From IMG/VR virus record IMGVR_UViG_3300003885_000008, positions 1-44,035 of that record: 44,035 bases of DNA, one strand, 5' to 3'. Source of the DNA: a virus. A program made the position numbers and the translations under genes. This document shows positions 1-9,549 of this stretch, piece by piece; the first letter of the stretch is position 1; each line of letters starts with the position of its first letter. Below the pieces are notes generated by a model. That model saw only the letters and a program-made list of their open reading frames with translations, was not told the origin of the DNA and searched no databases.

Positions 1-583
1 TGTATACGAGATTGAGGATGATGCTGGAGTAGCGAATGAGATAGCTGCAATGGGTGGGGTGAGAAATGGGACTGATGATTCGGGGCGTATAGTATTTTGG
101 ACAAAGAATTTTGGGACTTTCAGCGAAAAGGCTACAATAACAGCAGCGGGACTTGTGGGAATAAATGATATTGCTCCTGACGCTATGTTGGAGGTGAAAG
201 CGAGGTCTGCGTCAGAAGAGGGAATTCATGTAAAAGCGGCGGTGTCTCAAACGGCAGATTTACAAACTTGGACAGACAGTAGTGATGGTGTTTATCTTAG
301 TGTCCAAGCTGCTGGCGATTTAAATTTTGCTGGTGGTGTAAATATGCTTTTCAATACCGTGACAGGGACTAAAATCGGAGGGGCAACAAATCAACTTATA
401 GGATTTTGGAATGCCACCCCGGTCATTCAACCGTCCGGGGTTGGCGAGACAGTTGGATTTACGGTGGGGGCAGGAACTGGGGTAAATGACGATAGTACTT
501 TTACTGGAAATGTTGGAAGTACAGCCTATCGTATTTCAGATATTGTTAAAGCTTTAAAAAATATCGGGTTATTAGCACAATGA
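1..583 (+). CDS. Phage appendage/tail-fibre-like protein, C-terminal part (gene continues from 43575)
   Basis: This is the 3' part of a gene that begins at 43575 and crosses the window junction. Base 1 completes the Phe codon started by the last two bases of the window, and frame 2 is open from there to TGA at 581-583. The joined protein would have 347 residues. The segment contains a VGINDIAP repeat that resembles VGIGISAPEQAL in the first part, the beta-repeat style of phage fibre or appendage shafts. The ATG at 50 is internal. The role as a virion appendage is inferred from repeat style and position between capsid and tail genes; the exact partner is unknown. Confidence 0.75.
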   Translation, partial: VYEIEDDAGVANEIAAMGGVRNGTDDSGRIVFWTKNFGTFSEKATITAAGLVGINDIAPDAMLEVKARSASEEGIHVKAAVSQTADLQTWTDSSDGVYLSVQAAGDLNFAGGVNMLFNTVTGTKIGGATNQLIGFWNATPVIQPSGVGETVGFTVGAGTGVNDDSTFTGNVGSTAYRISDIVKALKNIGLLAQ

Positions 584-843
584 AAATCAAATCAGACTTA
601 AAGTATTTCTTTACCTCTGTTCCCGAAGGTAGACTTATTCGAGATAGTATATGTAAAAATTATAACTACACTGATAATTCCGATTTAAATTTGGGTGTAA
701 CGATAACGAAAGAAGATTTCTCTGTTACAGTTGTGTTGGAGTTTTTAAAGGGTCAGTATAAGAGTGCAAAAATAAAAGAAACTGTCGATATCGCACGCAG
801 AAAAGTTACAGTCAATGTAATTTCAGATATGGGAGAACTGTGA
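580..843 (+). CDS. Hypothetical protein, late module
   Basis: An 87-residue protein whose ATG overlaps the preceding TGA (ATGA), so it is probably translationally coupled to the appendage gene. It is Lys-rich, alternates hydrophobic and charged residues, and shows no signal peptide, membrane segment or motif I recognise. Its place among structural genes suggests a small virion or assembly protein, which is inference only. Confidence 0.6.
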   Translation: MKIKSDLKYFFTSVPEGRLIRDSICKNYNYTDNSDLNLGVTITKEDFSVTVVLEFLKGQYKSAKIKETVDIARRKVTVNVISDMGEL

Positions 844-847
844 TCAT

Positions 848-1072
848 ATGGACAAGAAGCATAAAACTATAATTGAAAGAATCGGTGAATTAGAAAAAGA
901 AATCATTGTTAATGAAAAAGCTATTGTTGGATTTAATCTGGAAATAAATAAGATTACGCAACTTGCAAATGAAGAAATAAATAAAATTTCAGGACTTAGG
1001 CAAATAGAAAAAACAAGTATTATCTTAAAACATGGCGGGATTTTGGAACTTAAAAAGTTAGAGGAAAGTTAA
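848..1072 (+). CDS. Small coiled-coil protein
   Basis: A 74-residue, highly charged protein with a continuous predicted helix. Heptad-like spacing of Ile and Leu (IIERIGELEKEIIVNEKAIV region, residues 8-27, and again to about residue 60) points to a coiled coil. A GGAG at about 834 gives a usable ribosome site. No enzymatic motif is present. It sits between two other small late genes; a structural or chaperone-like part in virion assembly is plausible but not shown. Confidence 0.6.
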   Translation: MDKKHKTIIERIGELEKEIIVNEKAIVGFNLEINKITQLANEEINKISGLRQIEKTSIILKHGGILELKKLEES

Positions 1073-1073
1073 T

Positions 1074-1280
1074 ATGCCTGTTTCAAATACATATATCTCC
1101 CGGGGCCGTCTTATCGATTGCGATATCTGCGGATTTACTTACCGGGTATATGAAATGCGCAAGGGTGTTTCTGGAAAACAGAAGGGCTTAAATGTCTGCC
1201 CGACTGATTTCGACCCGGTGCATCCGGGAGATGTTCCTTTTAAAATGAGGAAAGCGCCGCCAAGAACTGAGGTTAGATAG
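1074..1280 (+). CDS. Small CxxC (zinc-ribbon-like) phage protein
   Basis: A 68-residue protein with CDIC at residues 17-20 and a further Cys at residue 42 (NVCPTDFDPVHP). This looks like a reduced zinc ribbon of the kind found beside adaptor genes in short-tailed phages, although a fourth ligand is not obvious (Asp or His could serve). An AGGAAAG site precedes the ATG. The gene ends one base before the adaptor-like gene, so the two are probably translated together. Function unknown. Confidence 0.65.
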   Translation: MPVSNTYISRGRLIDCDICGFTYRVYEMRKGVSGKQKGLNVCPTDFDPVHPGDVPFKMRKAPPRTEVR

Positions 1281-2183
1281 ATGGCTCTGCCTGTTAATCC
1301 TACAAAAACCACGATTTGCACGGAAGCTCTTGATAAAGCCGGTGAGGATAGTTCTGCCGGGACTCTGCTGACAAGGGCTGAGGATAAATGGCTGGAAGAG
1401 ATTAAAAATGATATCTGGACACGCTCTTCTATCGCCGGAAATACCCGCCTGAAAACACTCCAGACTTTCGATATTCAAATATCTGTCTTAGGCCAGAGTA
1501 AATATGCCTTTCCTTCCGACTTTGACGAGGAAATTAGCGTTGAAATCCTAGACGGAACTCATACGGGAACTGCTCAGGCTGGAGCGAATACCTCAATAAC
1601 CCTGGAATCAGGCGAGGACATTACAGAAGACACTATCAAGGGTCAATACATACTCATCACCGGGGGAACCGGAGTTAATGGACTGAGACAGTGCACAGCG
1701 TACAATACGACAACCTTGGTCGCTACCGTGGATTCAGCCTGGGACACCAACCCGGACGCTACTAGCGTTTACTTGGTTGTGGATAATTTCAAGACGTTGG
1801 ATGAAGGCAATATTAACGATCTCAATGATGCTACAAACAGAACAACAAGAGCAAAACCTGGTAATTTTTATAAAATACATGAAGGTGTCAATGTCCGGTT
1901 TATTTTTGATTACCCGGCAGATAAATCAACTTACGGTATCAGGGTTCGTTATTATTCTCATTTAAATAAAGTTGATCTGGCTGAAGGTAGTACCTTAATC
2001 AGTACTATTTATTTGAATTGGCATTCGCTTTTGGTGCAAGGTGTTTTCTGGAAATCGTTAGAGAATATGGAAGATGATCCTAAACGGATTGTTCTTGAAA
2101 AAGCGGAATATGAGAGGTTTGTTGCCAACATGATAGCAAAAGAAATTCCTTATGGTGGAGAATTTGAAGGTTTTACGGTCTGA
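1281..2183 (+). CDS. Putative head-to-tail adaptor protein
   Basis: A 300-residue protein. The N-terminal helical part (residues 12-50, with LLTRAEDKWLEEIKNDIW) and the C-terminal helical part (from about 235, NWHSLLVQGVFWKSLE and the ending EIPYGGEFEGF) match the general style of adaptor or tail-tubular-A-like proteins of short-tailed phages. A beta-rich insert lies at about residues 85-160. The adaptor normally forms a ring under the portal and joins it to the nozzle. GAGG lies upstream of the ATG. The family is judged from pattern, length and neighbours, not from a search. Confidence 0.6.
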   Translation: MALPVNPTKTTICTEALDKAGEDSSAGTLLTRAEDKWLEEIKNDIWTRSSIAGNTRLKTLQTFDIQISVLGQSKYAFPSDFDEEISVEILDGTHTGTAQAGANTSITLESGEDITEDTIKGQYILITGGTGVNGLRQCTAYNTTTLVATVDSAWDTNPDATSVYLVVDNFKTLDEGNINDLNDATNRTTRAKPGNFYKIHEGVNVRFIFDYPADKSTYGIRVRYYSHLNKVDLAEGSTLISTIYLNWHSLLVQGVFWKSLENMEDDPKRIVLEKAEYERFVANMIAKEIPYGGEFEGFTV

Positions 2184-2185
2184 TA

Positions 2186-5100
2186 ATGCCAATACTGGAA
2201 AACAATTTTCTGGTAGTTGATTTTTCATCTATAAAAGGCGGTTATACACAACTCAGACTCAAAGAAGGATATTATGCTAAAGGTCATGCACAAGGTGCTG
2301 ATGCTAATATTTCCGGGGGGCGGTCAAATTTAACACGTTCTAATGAATTGAAAGTTTCCACTTCGGACTATTTTCTTTTTGATTTTGAAGGTACTGAATA
2401 TTCGACAACAAGCTTTTCTTGGCAGATAACCGCTACAACGAAAAACAGCGTTGATCTTTATGGAAACGCTGATACTTTGGGTGGAATTTCTGTGAATGTC
2501 ATCGAGGTTAAAGCAGATAATATCGGGCTTTCAATTGCTTCTGACAGAACACTGAATACAATAACAATTTTGTATTATTTCACGCTTGACGGAAAAGGAT
2601 TGATAAAGAAAGTGTCAACAATGTTAAATAATCTGCCATATGACGATGCTTTGATTCAGAGTGGTAGAGTTTTTAATTTTGCTGGCGTAAGCGGAATGAG
2701 TCCGATGACGGCATTGGATAATTTTGGGTTCAAAAAGACTAGATTAGGTTTCGATTACAGGATTCAATCGGATTTGACTGGTGATTGGACTATTGATGGA
2801 GGACTTACTGCTACAATAGGTAAACCGAATGCTTATCCGAATTTGTTACCTGATTTCAATAGTAGTGAATGGCAGAGTCCAGGAACAGTCATAAGCGCTT
2901 CATCGATGAATTTGTCAGCCGGTGATGATGTCTGGCTTTCGGTAATGAATGCTTTTCCCGATGAGCGGGACCATTGGTTCAATTTCGATATCTCGAATCA
3001 GACAGGGCAGTTGAATGTTGAATATAGTTTAGTCAGGAATCCGATAAATACCACTGCGAATGCGGAATTGTTGTCTATCGGCAGTAACGGGGCTTTTTCA
3101 ATGGAGTTTGCGAAAGGCTTTGGTTACGCTTGGCTTTATGTCCGGCTTAATCAGGTTTCGGGAAGTTGTCGCATATCAAATCCGATTGTCACTTATGAAA
3201 ATCAAACAGTGGCTTTTAAAGCTCCTGACGGGGCGTATCTGGCAAATTCTCAAATGGAGGGTTGCGTAAGAATTGTAAGTTCAAACCCGAACGGCAAGCA
3301 GATGACTTACAGTTTTTCGTCAAATGTGAAGATTGCGGATGGCAAAGGAATCGGTATAAATATCCGGTCACTGGATAATACGGATATTCAGACGGGAGCT
3401 TTTAAAGTCGCTTTCCAGAAACCGGATAATTCCTGGGTTGACGGGGCGGTTCAGAATCTTTTTGTTGATTACAATGAAAAATTTAATCCCGATAACGCCG
3501 GGAATGCTTCTCAATTGCACCAGTGGGAGGACGGTATTTTCGGTATATCTGTTCCCTCTGGGATGGATGAGATAAAAGGCTTTAGGATTGAATTTACGAC
3601 TACTAACGCTATTGATTGGCTGTTTGATGATACTTTTGTTTTGAATTGGCAGTCAGCAGACAACGGAATGGGGTCTGATGATCGAAGAAACTTCGGGCCG
3701 GGTGTGGTTGGTCTCAGGGCACGCGATTGGCATCTGCGGGGAGCGCATGGAATAGTCTACCCGCAACCTGTGGCAATTAATGCCGATCCGGTTTTTTTGT
3801 CTCCTGGAAATAAAGTCCCGATATCTTTCGGAGATGTATCGTCCATCACTGAAATATTTGAGCTTTCTCCCACTTTCGGTGGGTTTCAGATTTTAGATTC
3901 CCGTGTAGAAGATCGGGGAAATGAGCTTAGAATTGATGTTGCCGGATTTTCTGATTTACATTCAGTGACAAGCGTATCAAACGGAATCACAGGAGACAGC
4001 TATAGAATAAAGAGTGTAAACGATAATACAGTCACCGTAGATGTGGCAAATAAAATTCACAATCAGAGTGATGTTTTGGTAATTTATTATTTACGCAAAG
4101 ACGTATTTGCCGGTACCAATTGGAGCTTTTCTACCATGAACGATGGCAGAAAGGCTATTACCTGGGTAAATAATATTTTTACTCAGGCCGTTCGAAACGA
4201 TGCCGCCAGGAAGAATATTTTGTATGCCTCTTATACAGTCAGTGAACGAACGGATAGTCAAGTCGGGATGATTGTGGCCGCCAACAATTATGATGTTGGA
4301 ACACAGAGGTTGTTGAGGGGGGATATTACGGAAGGTTCTCCATTAATATCCAACTATTCTAATTTGGTATTTACCGATTCCGAAAATTCAACTGCGGAGA
4401 CAACTTTTATTTATTATCCTACGGTTGGTTATTCTACAGGAGACACACTTTACAGTCTGGTTCAATCCGTTCAGGATACTTTGCAGGACTATACCGTGAA
4501 GAGTCGAAAGGAACCTTTGTCCCCGGTTCCAAAAAGTTACAACCTTATCCCTCATGTAGCCTTTGGAGGAGAGCAAATAGCCGCTCAACCAATTGGTTTT
4601 ATTCAGGATGCTGCCCAACAACTTGCCAGCGCCAACACTTCAAATGCGATTATTAGTGCTGGTTCCCTGGCTTACCTCAGAGACAGAGATACTTCGTCCT
4701 GGTGGTGGTGGGGTGGTAGTCTCCGGGATAACTCGATTGATTATCTAAAGACAACGAGGAATATGCTCAGGGGCAACTCAACTGAAACTGAAGTGTCTAA
4801 TGCTATCAGTTCTCATCGTTATTGGTTTGAGGTTACTACTTTTGCCTATGAGCATAATAAGAGATATCGGAGTCATGCTTCGACCGATTATAAAGGTGTT
4901 GAGAAGTTCAAGCGTGTCTGGTATTACCAGAATCCAGATGGTCTTTATACTGCTCGTGTTCATGCCTGGGATGATTTTAAGGCATCTTATTATGATCCAG
5001 TAACGATTGGTGGTGGGTCTGATGTTGATTCATTTGATGACGGAACAGATATAAGCACATCCGCAGATTATGTTTTTCAATATCATTACACTTTGGTAAT

Positions 5101-5989
5101 TCCCGCTTTCTGGTCAATCGTTACCTCAAAAAGCGATTGGTCTTTGGAAGAAGATACTATTTATGATCTGATGAAAAACCGGTTGGATTATCTCTGCCAG
5201 TCATATGACTGCGAAGGGGTAATTATTTCTGAGATGATTCATTACCGGGAGGGGTTTTCAACAAATGACTTCACGCTCTTTAACAATTGGGCAGTGGCAA
5301 ATGGGTATGGGACTCAAGTTGACTGGCCGAGGTTTGGAGAAGACAATTACGCTGATCCTGACGATTCTTTAATCTGGCAATGGAAGCGATACCAAGTTAA
5401 GAAATTTTTAACCGAAATGGCAACAGTAGTTCATGGGCACAACAAAATGCTTGGTGTGAATGTCCTGGTACAGAATGTTTTTGGCATTGTAAATCCAAAT
5501 AATTCGGTTTGGTCTCCCTACACAAAGGCTTATAATCCTGATTTTGATTCTTGGCACGTTGATACATTGGATTTTTCTATGGATCGTTATGGAACCAATT
5601 ATAAGGAATTACTGAAAGAAAATATTGTAGATTTCTTTTATGTCTGGCTTTATCACCAGTACTCAGCTTTCGGTTCCCGTACAATTACCGAATTTATGGA
5701 TAAGTTCGATCAATATAAAGATCGGATGTTTTTGACTATCGGGCTTTTTCCCATGGCAGACCCCCCGCAAGATTGCGAGATAATCAGTCTTTTGAAAACA
5801 GCGCTTGGAGCGGGTTGGAATGTCGCTTATGCCGGGTATCCCCCGATGATGTTTCAGGATAGCCGGTTTGAAAAGATTTTTCCGGCGATTAAGGATTATG
5901 TGTCGAATGTCAGTTATGATTCGACAAATAGTTTAATAAAAGTAAATCCGAGAAATGTTCGGGATGTTCCTTTTTATGCGAGATTTTAG
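2186..5989 (+). CDS. Large tail protein with C-terminal TIM-barrel/glycosidase-like region
   Basis: A 1,267-residue protein, the second largest of the phage. Residues 1 to about 800 are beta-rich, like carbohydrate-binding or jelly-roll modules. A run of four Trp occurs near residue 838. From about residue 960 to the end the pattern becomes alternating beta strands and helices typical of a TIM barrel: a hydrophobic strand ending in GVIISEMIHYREGF (about 1010-1023), then a helix beginning with WQWKRYQVKKFL and the strand MLGVNVLVQN. This resembles glycoside-hydrolase-like barrels; the Glu in ISEM could be catalytic. It lies beside adaptor and nozzle-like genes, so a virion-borne polysaccharide-binding or -degrading tail spike is the best guess. 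Confidence 0.6.
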   Translation: MPILENNFLVVDFSSIKGGYTQLRLKEGYYAKGHAQGADANISGGRSNLTRSNELKVSTSDYFLFDFEGTEYSTTSFSWQITATTKNSVDLYGNADTLGGISVNVIEVKADNIGLSIASDRTLNTITILYYFTLDGKGLIKKVSTMLNNLPYDDALIQSGRVFNFAGVSGMSPMTALDNFGFKKTRLGFDYRIQSDLTGDWTIDGGLTATIGKPNAYPNLLPDFNSSEWQSPGTVISASSMNLSAGDDVWLSVMNAFPDERDHWFNFDISNQTGQLNVEYSLVRNPINTTANAELLSIGSNGAFSMEFAKGFGYAWLYVRLNQVSGSCRISNPIVTYENQTVAFKAPDGAYLANSQMEGCVRIVSSNPNGKQMTYSFSSNVKIADGKGIGINIRSLDNTDIQTGAFKVAFQKPDNSWVDGAVQNLFVDYNEKFNPDNAGNASQLHQWEDGIFGISVPSGMDEIKGFRIEFTTTNAIDWLFDDTFVLNWQSADNGMGSDDRRNFGPGVVGLRARDWHLRGAHGIVYPQPVAINADPVFLSPGNKVPISFGDVSSITEIFELSPTFGGFQILDSRVEDRGNELRIDVAGFSDLHSVTSVSNGITGDSYRIKSVNDNTVTVDVANKIHNQSDVLVIYYLRKDVFAGTNWSFSTMNDGRKAITWVNNIFTQAVRNDAARKNILYASYTVSERTDSQVGMIVAANNYDVGTQRLLRGDITEGSPLISNYSNLVFTDSENSTAETTFIYYPTVGYSTGDTLYSLVQSVQDTLQDYTVKSRKEPLSPVPKSYNLIPHVAFGGEQIAAQPIGFIQDAAQQLASANTSNAIISAGSLAYLRDRDTSSWWWWGGSLRDNSIDYLKTTRNMLRGNSTETEVSNAISSHRYWFEVTTFAYEHNKRYRSHASTDYKGVEKFKRVWYYQNPDGLYTARVHAWDDFKASYYDPVTIGGGSDVDSFDDGTDISTSADYVFQYHYTLVIPAFWSIVTSKSDWSLEEDTIYDLMKNRLDYLCQSYDCEGVIISEMIHYREGFSTNDFTLFNNWAVANGYGTQVDWPRFGEDNYADPDDSLIWQWKRYQVKKFLTEMATVVHGHNKMLGVNVLVQNVFGIVNPNNSVWSPYTKAYNPDFDSWHVDTLDFSMDRYGTNYKELLKENIVDFFYVWLYHQYSAFGSRTITEFMDKFDQYKDRMFLTIGLFPMADPPQDCEIISLLKTALGAGWNVAYAGYPPMMFQDSRFEKIFPAIKDYVSNVSYDSTNSLIKVNPRNVRDVPFYARF

Positions 5990-6008
5990 GGCGGCCTGAA
6001 AGGCGGAA

Positions 6009-6182
6009 ATGGCAACCTACACTTTCAAAGTAAATGATCCGGTAAATGAACGGTTTGACGATTATGTGGAGCGGGACTTGAATGCCGTGCAGACAAATGC
6101 GGGTGATATCAATTCCGGGACTTTCGCTTGGACGGTTCAAACCGGAGGTCTGATTTTGAGTATTACGCAAGGAGCCGGTTGA
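6009..6182 (+). CDS. Hypothetical 57-residue protein
   Basis: A short gene beginning MATYTFKVNDPVNERFDDYV and ending at a TGA (6180-6182) that overlaps the ATG of the next gene (TGATG). Purine-rich GGCGGAAA precedes the start. The tight coupling supports real translation. No motif is recognised; the style (beta start, VERDLNAVQTNAGDI) resembles short tail-associated proteins. It fills the gap between the two large tail genes. Confidence 0.55.
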   Translation: MATYTFKVNDPVNERFDDYVERDLNAVQTNAGDINSGTFAWTVQTGGLILSITQGAG

Positions 6183-7825
6183 TGGGGTATGCGGGAAATA
6201 CATATCAAGTTCAGTGCGATAAGGGCGGCCTGAATTTCTCGAATAATCATGACATTCTTGCTCCGACTGCCATGGTTTCTGGTTCAAAGAACCTGATATT
6301 TGAGAAGGGTGGACGAAGGAAACGGGGTGGTACGTCTATTCTGCAAACTGCCGCTTCCGGCACGCCAACAATTTTAAATTCGATTCAATATACTCCGGCG
6401 GGAGGGACAAGCCGGATTGTCTCCTGGACGGATACCGGGAAGATTCTACATGATGGAGTAGAAGTAACTTTGCCGCAAACCGTAACGGCGGGAGGATATT
6501 GTGATTTTGAGATTGCGGACGAGGAATTGTATTTCGTAAATGGAAGCGATGAGCCGATGGTGTTTAGTGCGGCAGGTTCCTGGGTGCTTCTCTCTTCTTT
6601 TTTTACTCTTACTGCTGATTGGTCAGCGACAAAGGGATATCCGAACTGGGTGAGGGTGCATGGCCGGGGAAATTCCCGCAGGCTTTGGATGGGCGGAGTA
6701 TCGAACGATCCTGAAATTGTATATGGTTCAAAGGATGGAGATTTTCATAATTTTACTGATGAGGTTGGTTGTATATATCTTTTGCCTATTGATACCGGGC
6801 ATCCGGACGGTATTGTCGGTTCGATTTCGTTTAACTCTCAGTTTATTATGTTCTCGAAAAAGAACGCTTTTATTTTAGATGATGAAGCAGTTGATTCTAC
6901 CCAATGGGGATATGATAAGGCCCCCTGGGAGGCGGGGGCGGCTCACCAACGGCTTATTGTCCGGTCCCCAAATGACATCATTATTATGAATGAAGACGGG
7001 GATATTTACTCGATAGGAGCTGTCCAGGAGGCAAATGACTATGTTGCGGCAAGTCTAGCTCGACCTGCTTTTGTTAACGACTGGTTAAGAATAAACGGTA
7101 ATTTTGCTCAAATTGAAAAGTTTCATTCGATATATGATCCAGTGGCAAGAATTATCCGTTTCTTTATCGTTCAGGCAGGAAAGAGTCAAGTTGATACCAG
7201 TCTTGTTTATTATATTGACAGGGTCCCTGCTGAGGCATGGATGCTCCACGACAATTTAACATCAAATTCCGGTTTCGATGCTGCTTCATCCGCTACTGTT
7301 TTTCTTGATTCTTCAAGTGAGACTGCGATTATGACCGGTGATTACTCAGGGAGAAACTGGCGGCTGGAAACGACAAGCCGTAACGATAATGGCAATGGTT
7401 ATTATGCTGGTTTTCTTACGCCTGAGATGCTGTTCCTGCAACAATTCTCTGAAGAAAATTCTGTAGGAACTTTAGAAACAGATGGTTCTGAATCGTTGCA
7501 GGCAAGGTTTAGGAAGCAATACAAGCGGTTTATCGCTGGTTTTCAGGCGTTGGGAAGCTATAATATTTCGGTCAATATTTGGATTGATGGGACAGCTTTA
7601 ACCTTACAAACTCTCAGTATGTTGGGAGCAGGTGTGCCTTTGGGAACCTTCATTTTAGGAACAAATAGTTTGGTTGATAGCGCAGAATTAGCCGACAAAA
7701 GTTTTTATTTAAATCGGACAGGTAAACGGATTAAGTTTGAATTGTTTAATTCAACTGTAAATGAAGATTTCTTTGTTTCCAGGTTTCAAATTGACTATAA
7801 ATCATTAAGTAAAAGGTCTACGTAA
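6182..7825 (+). CDS. Putative tail nozzle / beta-propeller-like protein
   Basis: A 547-residue protein. I place the start at ATG 6182, which overlaps the TGA of the preceding gene; an upstream TTG at 6128 would overlap that gene by 55 bases and is unlikely. The N-terminal GGLNFSNN, GSKNLIFEKGGRRKRGG region (residues 15-50) followed by repeated beta blades is characteristic of nozzle or stabilisation proteins of short-tailed phages (analogous to T7 gp12 or P22 gp10), which extend the tail below the adaptor. Repeats with WTDTGKI, YFVNGSDEPMVF and IMNEDGDIYSIG look like propeller blades. Family membership is inferred from these patterns. Confidence 0.65.
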   Translation: MGYAGNTYQVQCDKGGLNFSNNHDILAPTAMVSGSKNLIFEKGGRRKRGGTSILQTAASGTPTILNSIQYTPAGGTSRIVSWTDTGKILHDGVEVTLPQTVTAGGYCDFEIADEELYFVNGSDEPMVFSAAGSWVLLSSFFTLTADWSATKGYPNWVRVHGRGNSRRLWMGGVSNDPEIVYGSKDGDFHNFTDEVGCIYLLPIDTGHPDGIVGSISFNSQFIMFSKKNAFILDDEAVDSTQWGYDKAPWEAGAAHQRLIVRSPNDIIIMNEDGDIYSIGAVQEANDYVAASLARPAFVNDWLRINGNFAQIEKFHSIYDPVARIIRFFIVQAGKSQVDTSLVYYIDRVPAEAWMLHDNLTSNSGFDAASSATVFLDSSSETAIMTGDYSGRNWRLETTSRNDNGNGYYAGFLTPEMLFLQQFSEENSVGTLETDGSESLQARFRKQYKRFIAGFQALGSYNISVNIWIDGTALTLQTLSMLGAGVPLGTFILGTNSLVDSAELADKSFYLNRTGKRIKFELFNSTVNEDFFVSRFQIDYKSLSKRST

Positions 7826-9549
7826 TGGGGGCTACATTTTCCAGGGTAAAAACTTGGGTTTCGGAAATACTTACGGCAGCAGACCTTAATGCTGAGTTTG
7901 ATAATATTTTAAACAATCTTGATCCTACCGGTGTTGATGACCAATCAACTAATGATGCGGCTATGCAGGCAACAAGAGACCCATATCCCGCATCAGCTAT
8001 TTCCCGGCCAGGTGATCTTGCAGGAGAAATTCAGGGTCTTAGGTATCAATTTAAAGAGACGCTTGGTGGAGCACAATGGTATCTCGACCCTGATTCCACG
8101 ATTGCAAAACTGTTTGCGGGAGAGGTAAAAACAGCCGAGAAATCCAACACATACACCATCCTTATTTCTGATGGGATTATTTATGCAAACCTTGCATCCT
8201 CAAAGACTTTCACCCTTCCGGCTGTGTCTGGGAACGATGGCAAGATTTACTATATTTCCAAGATAGACGCAACGTCTTCTATCCTGACGATTGACGGAAA
8301 TGGGAGTGAAACGGTAGGTGGAGTGACCTCGCGCTTTCTTCGTTCCCAGAACGATTATATTGCCTTGGTTTGCGATGAAACGAACACCGATTGGGTAGTC
8401 ATTTCAAAATCCGGTCCCCGCCAAATTCCCCAATACAAAAGCTTGGTGGTGAAAAATAATACCACGAATCCCTCATATCAGATTGATATTGACGCTGACA
8501 CCTTGGATGTGGTAAATGCCGGGAATGACAGTATCAGGCTCATATCCGTGAATTTAACGGCTGATTTAACCGGTTCCGGGGCAAACGGTCTTGACACCAG
8601 CTCAATGGCCGTAAACACAACTTATGCGGTGTGGGTGATCTACAATCCTGTCACTAATACGGTTGCCGGACTGCTTTCGACTTCGTTCACATTGGCAGGG
8701 TTGACGTTGCCGACAAATTATACTTATGGCCGCCTGGTAGACTTCTGCCGGACTGCTACTGGCAGTACAGAGCATCTGGCAGAAACTAATTTTGCCACAC
8801 ATGCCAAATGGGATGCTACCGGGGATTGGGACGATACCGGAGGAAATGCCGCCTATACTCATTCAGCCGGAAGCGGAAATTTAACCCAAACGAACGCAAA
8901 CCTGGCGAATGCCGGAAGCAATAATACCCTTTATATTTTTGCTTATACCGTGACCTCTCCGAGTGGCGATGCTGCTATCCAGATTACCAATGCCTTTGCC
9001 TTGTCTGCTCAGACCTTATCAATAAGTGCTGGAGCGCAGACAAAGATGTTTTTATCTGCTGTCTCAGCCAGTACCGCTGATCTTGTAATTGCTGGAACTT
9101 CGACTTCCGGGGGTGTAACAATCGATGATGTAAGCCTGAAGACCGCTTCAATTATACCCTTTCATTCTGTAAATGGTATACATATATATGATGATCCTTT
9201 TGATGATACTTCTGCTTTAGCCAGTGGTTCCGCTACTTCATTTACCAGTGTAGGTATAGCTAAGTTCACTGGTGACAATACATTAGTAAAGAAAGTTATA
9301 CTGAACTGGGATGCAGATAAAGCTGCTGATTCTACCGGCTCTGTTTATTTTTATATCAGACCTACAGGTAGTAGCGGTAACGGTATTAGGTTATGTAGAT
9401 TGCAAACTGAGACTGCAACCGATATCGCACATACAAATGGGGAAGTAATTATGTTTTTAGGGTCAGCCAGAACTTTTGAGTATAGACAAAACCTCAGTGC
9501 TGGAAGTGATCTTTCGATATGGGTACACGGAGTTTATCTGAATCTGTGA
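7825..9549 (+). CDS. Tail fibre protein
   Basis: A 574-residue protein whose ATG overlaps the preceding TAA (TAATG). Residues 1-40 (FSRVKTWVSEILTAADLNAE, then FDNILNNLDPTG) form a helical virion-attachment segment common in environmental phage fibres. The rest is Ser/Thr/Gly/Asn-rich beta structure with lectin-like modules (about residues 330-440 and 450-574). No catalytic motif is visible. It would be the receptor-binding fibre attached to the nozzle or adaptor complex. Confidence in fibre identity is good; the receptor cannot be inferred. Confidence 0.75.
   Translation: MGATFSRVKTWVSEILTAADLNAEFDNILNNLDPTGVDDQSTNDAAMQATRDPYPASAISRPGDLAGEIQGLRYQFKETLGGAQWYLDPDSTIAKLFAGEVKTAEKSNTYTILISDGIIYANLASSKTFTLPAVSGNDGKIYYISKIDATSSILTIDGNGSETVGGVTSRFLRSQNDYIALVCDETNTDWVVISKSGPRQIPQYKSLVVKNNTTNPSYQIDIDADTLDVVNAGNDSIRLISVNLTADLTGSGANGLDTSSMAVNTTYAVWVIYNPVTNTVAGLLSTSFTLAGLTLPTNYTYGRLVDFCRTATGSTEHLAETNFATHAKWDATGDWDDTGGNAAYTHSAGSGNLTQTNANLANAGSNNTLYIFAYTVTSPSGDAAIQITNAFALSAQTLSISAGAQTKMFLSAVSASTADLVIAGTSTSGGVTIDDVSLKTASIIPFHSVNGIHIYDDPFDDTSALASGSATSFTSVGIAKFTGDNTLVKKVILNWDADKAADSTGSVYFYIRPTGSSGNGIRLCRLQTETATDIAHTNGEVIMFLGSARTFEYRQNLSAGSDLSIWVHGVYLNL

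Noticed and set aside
6128-6181. Upstream TTG start for the nozzle-like gene
   Set aside because: It overlaps a small coupled gene; ATG 6182 in TGATG overlap is more natural.
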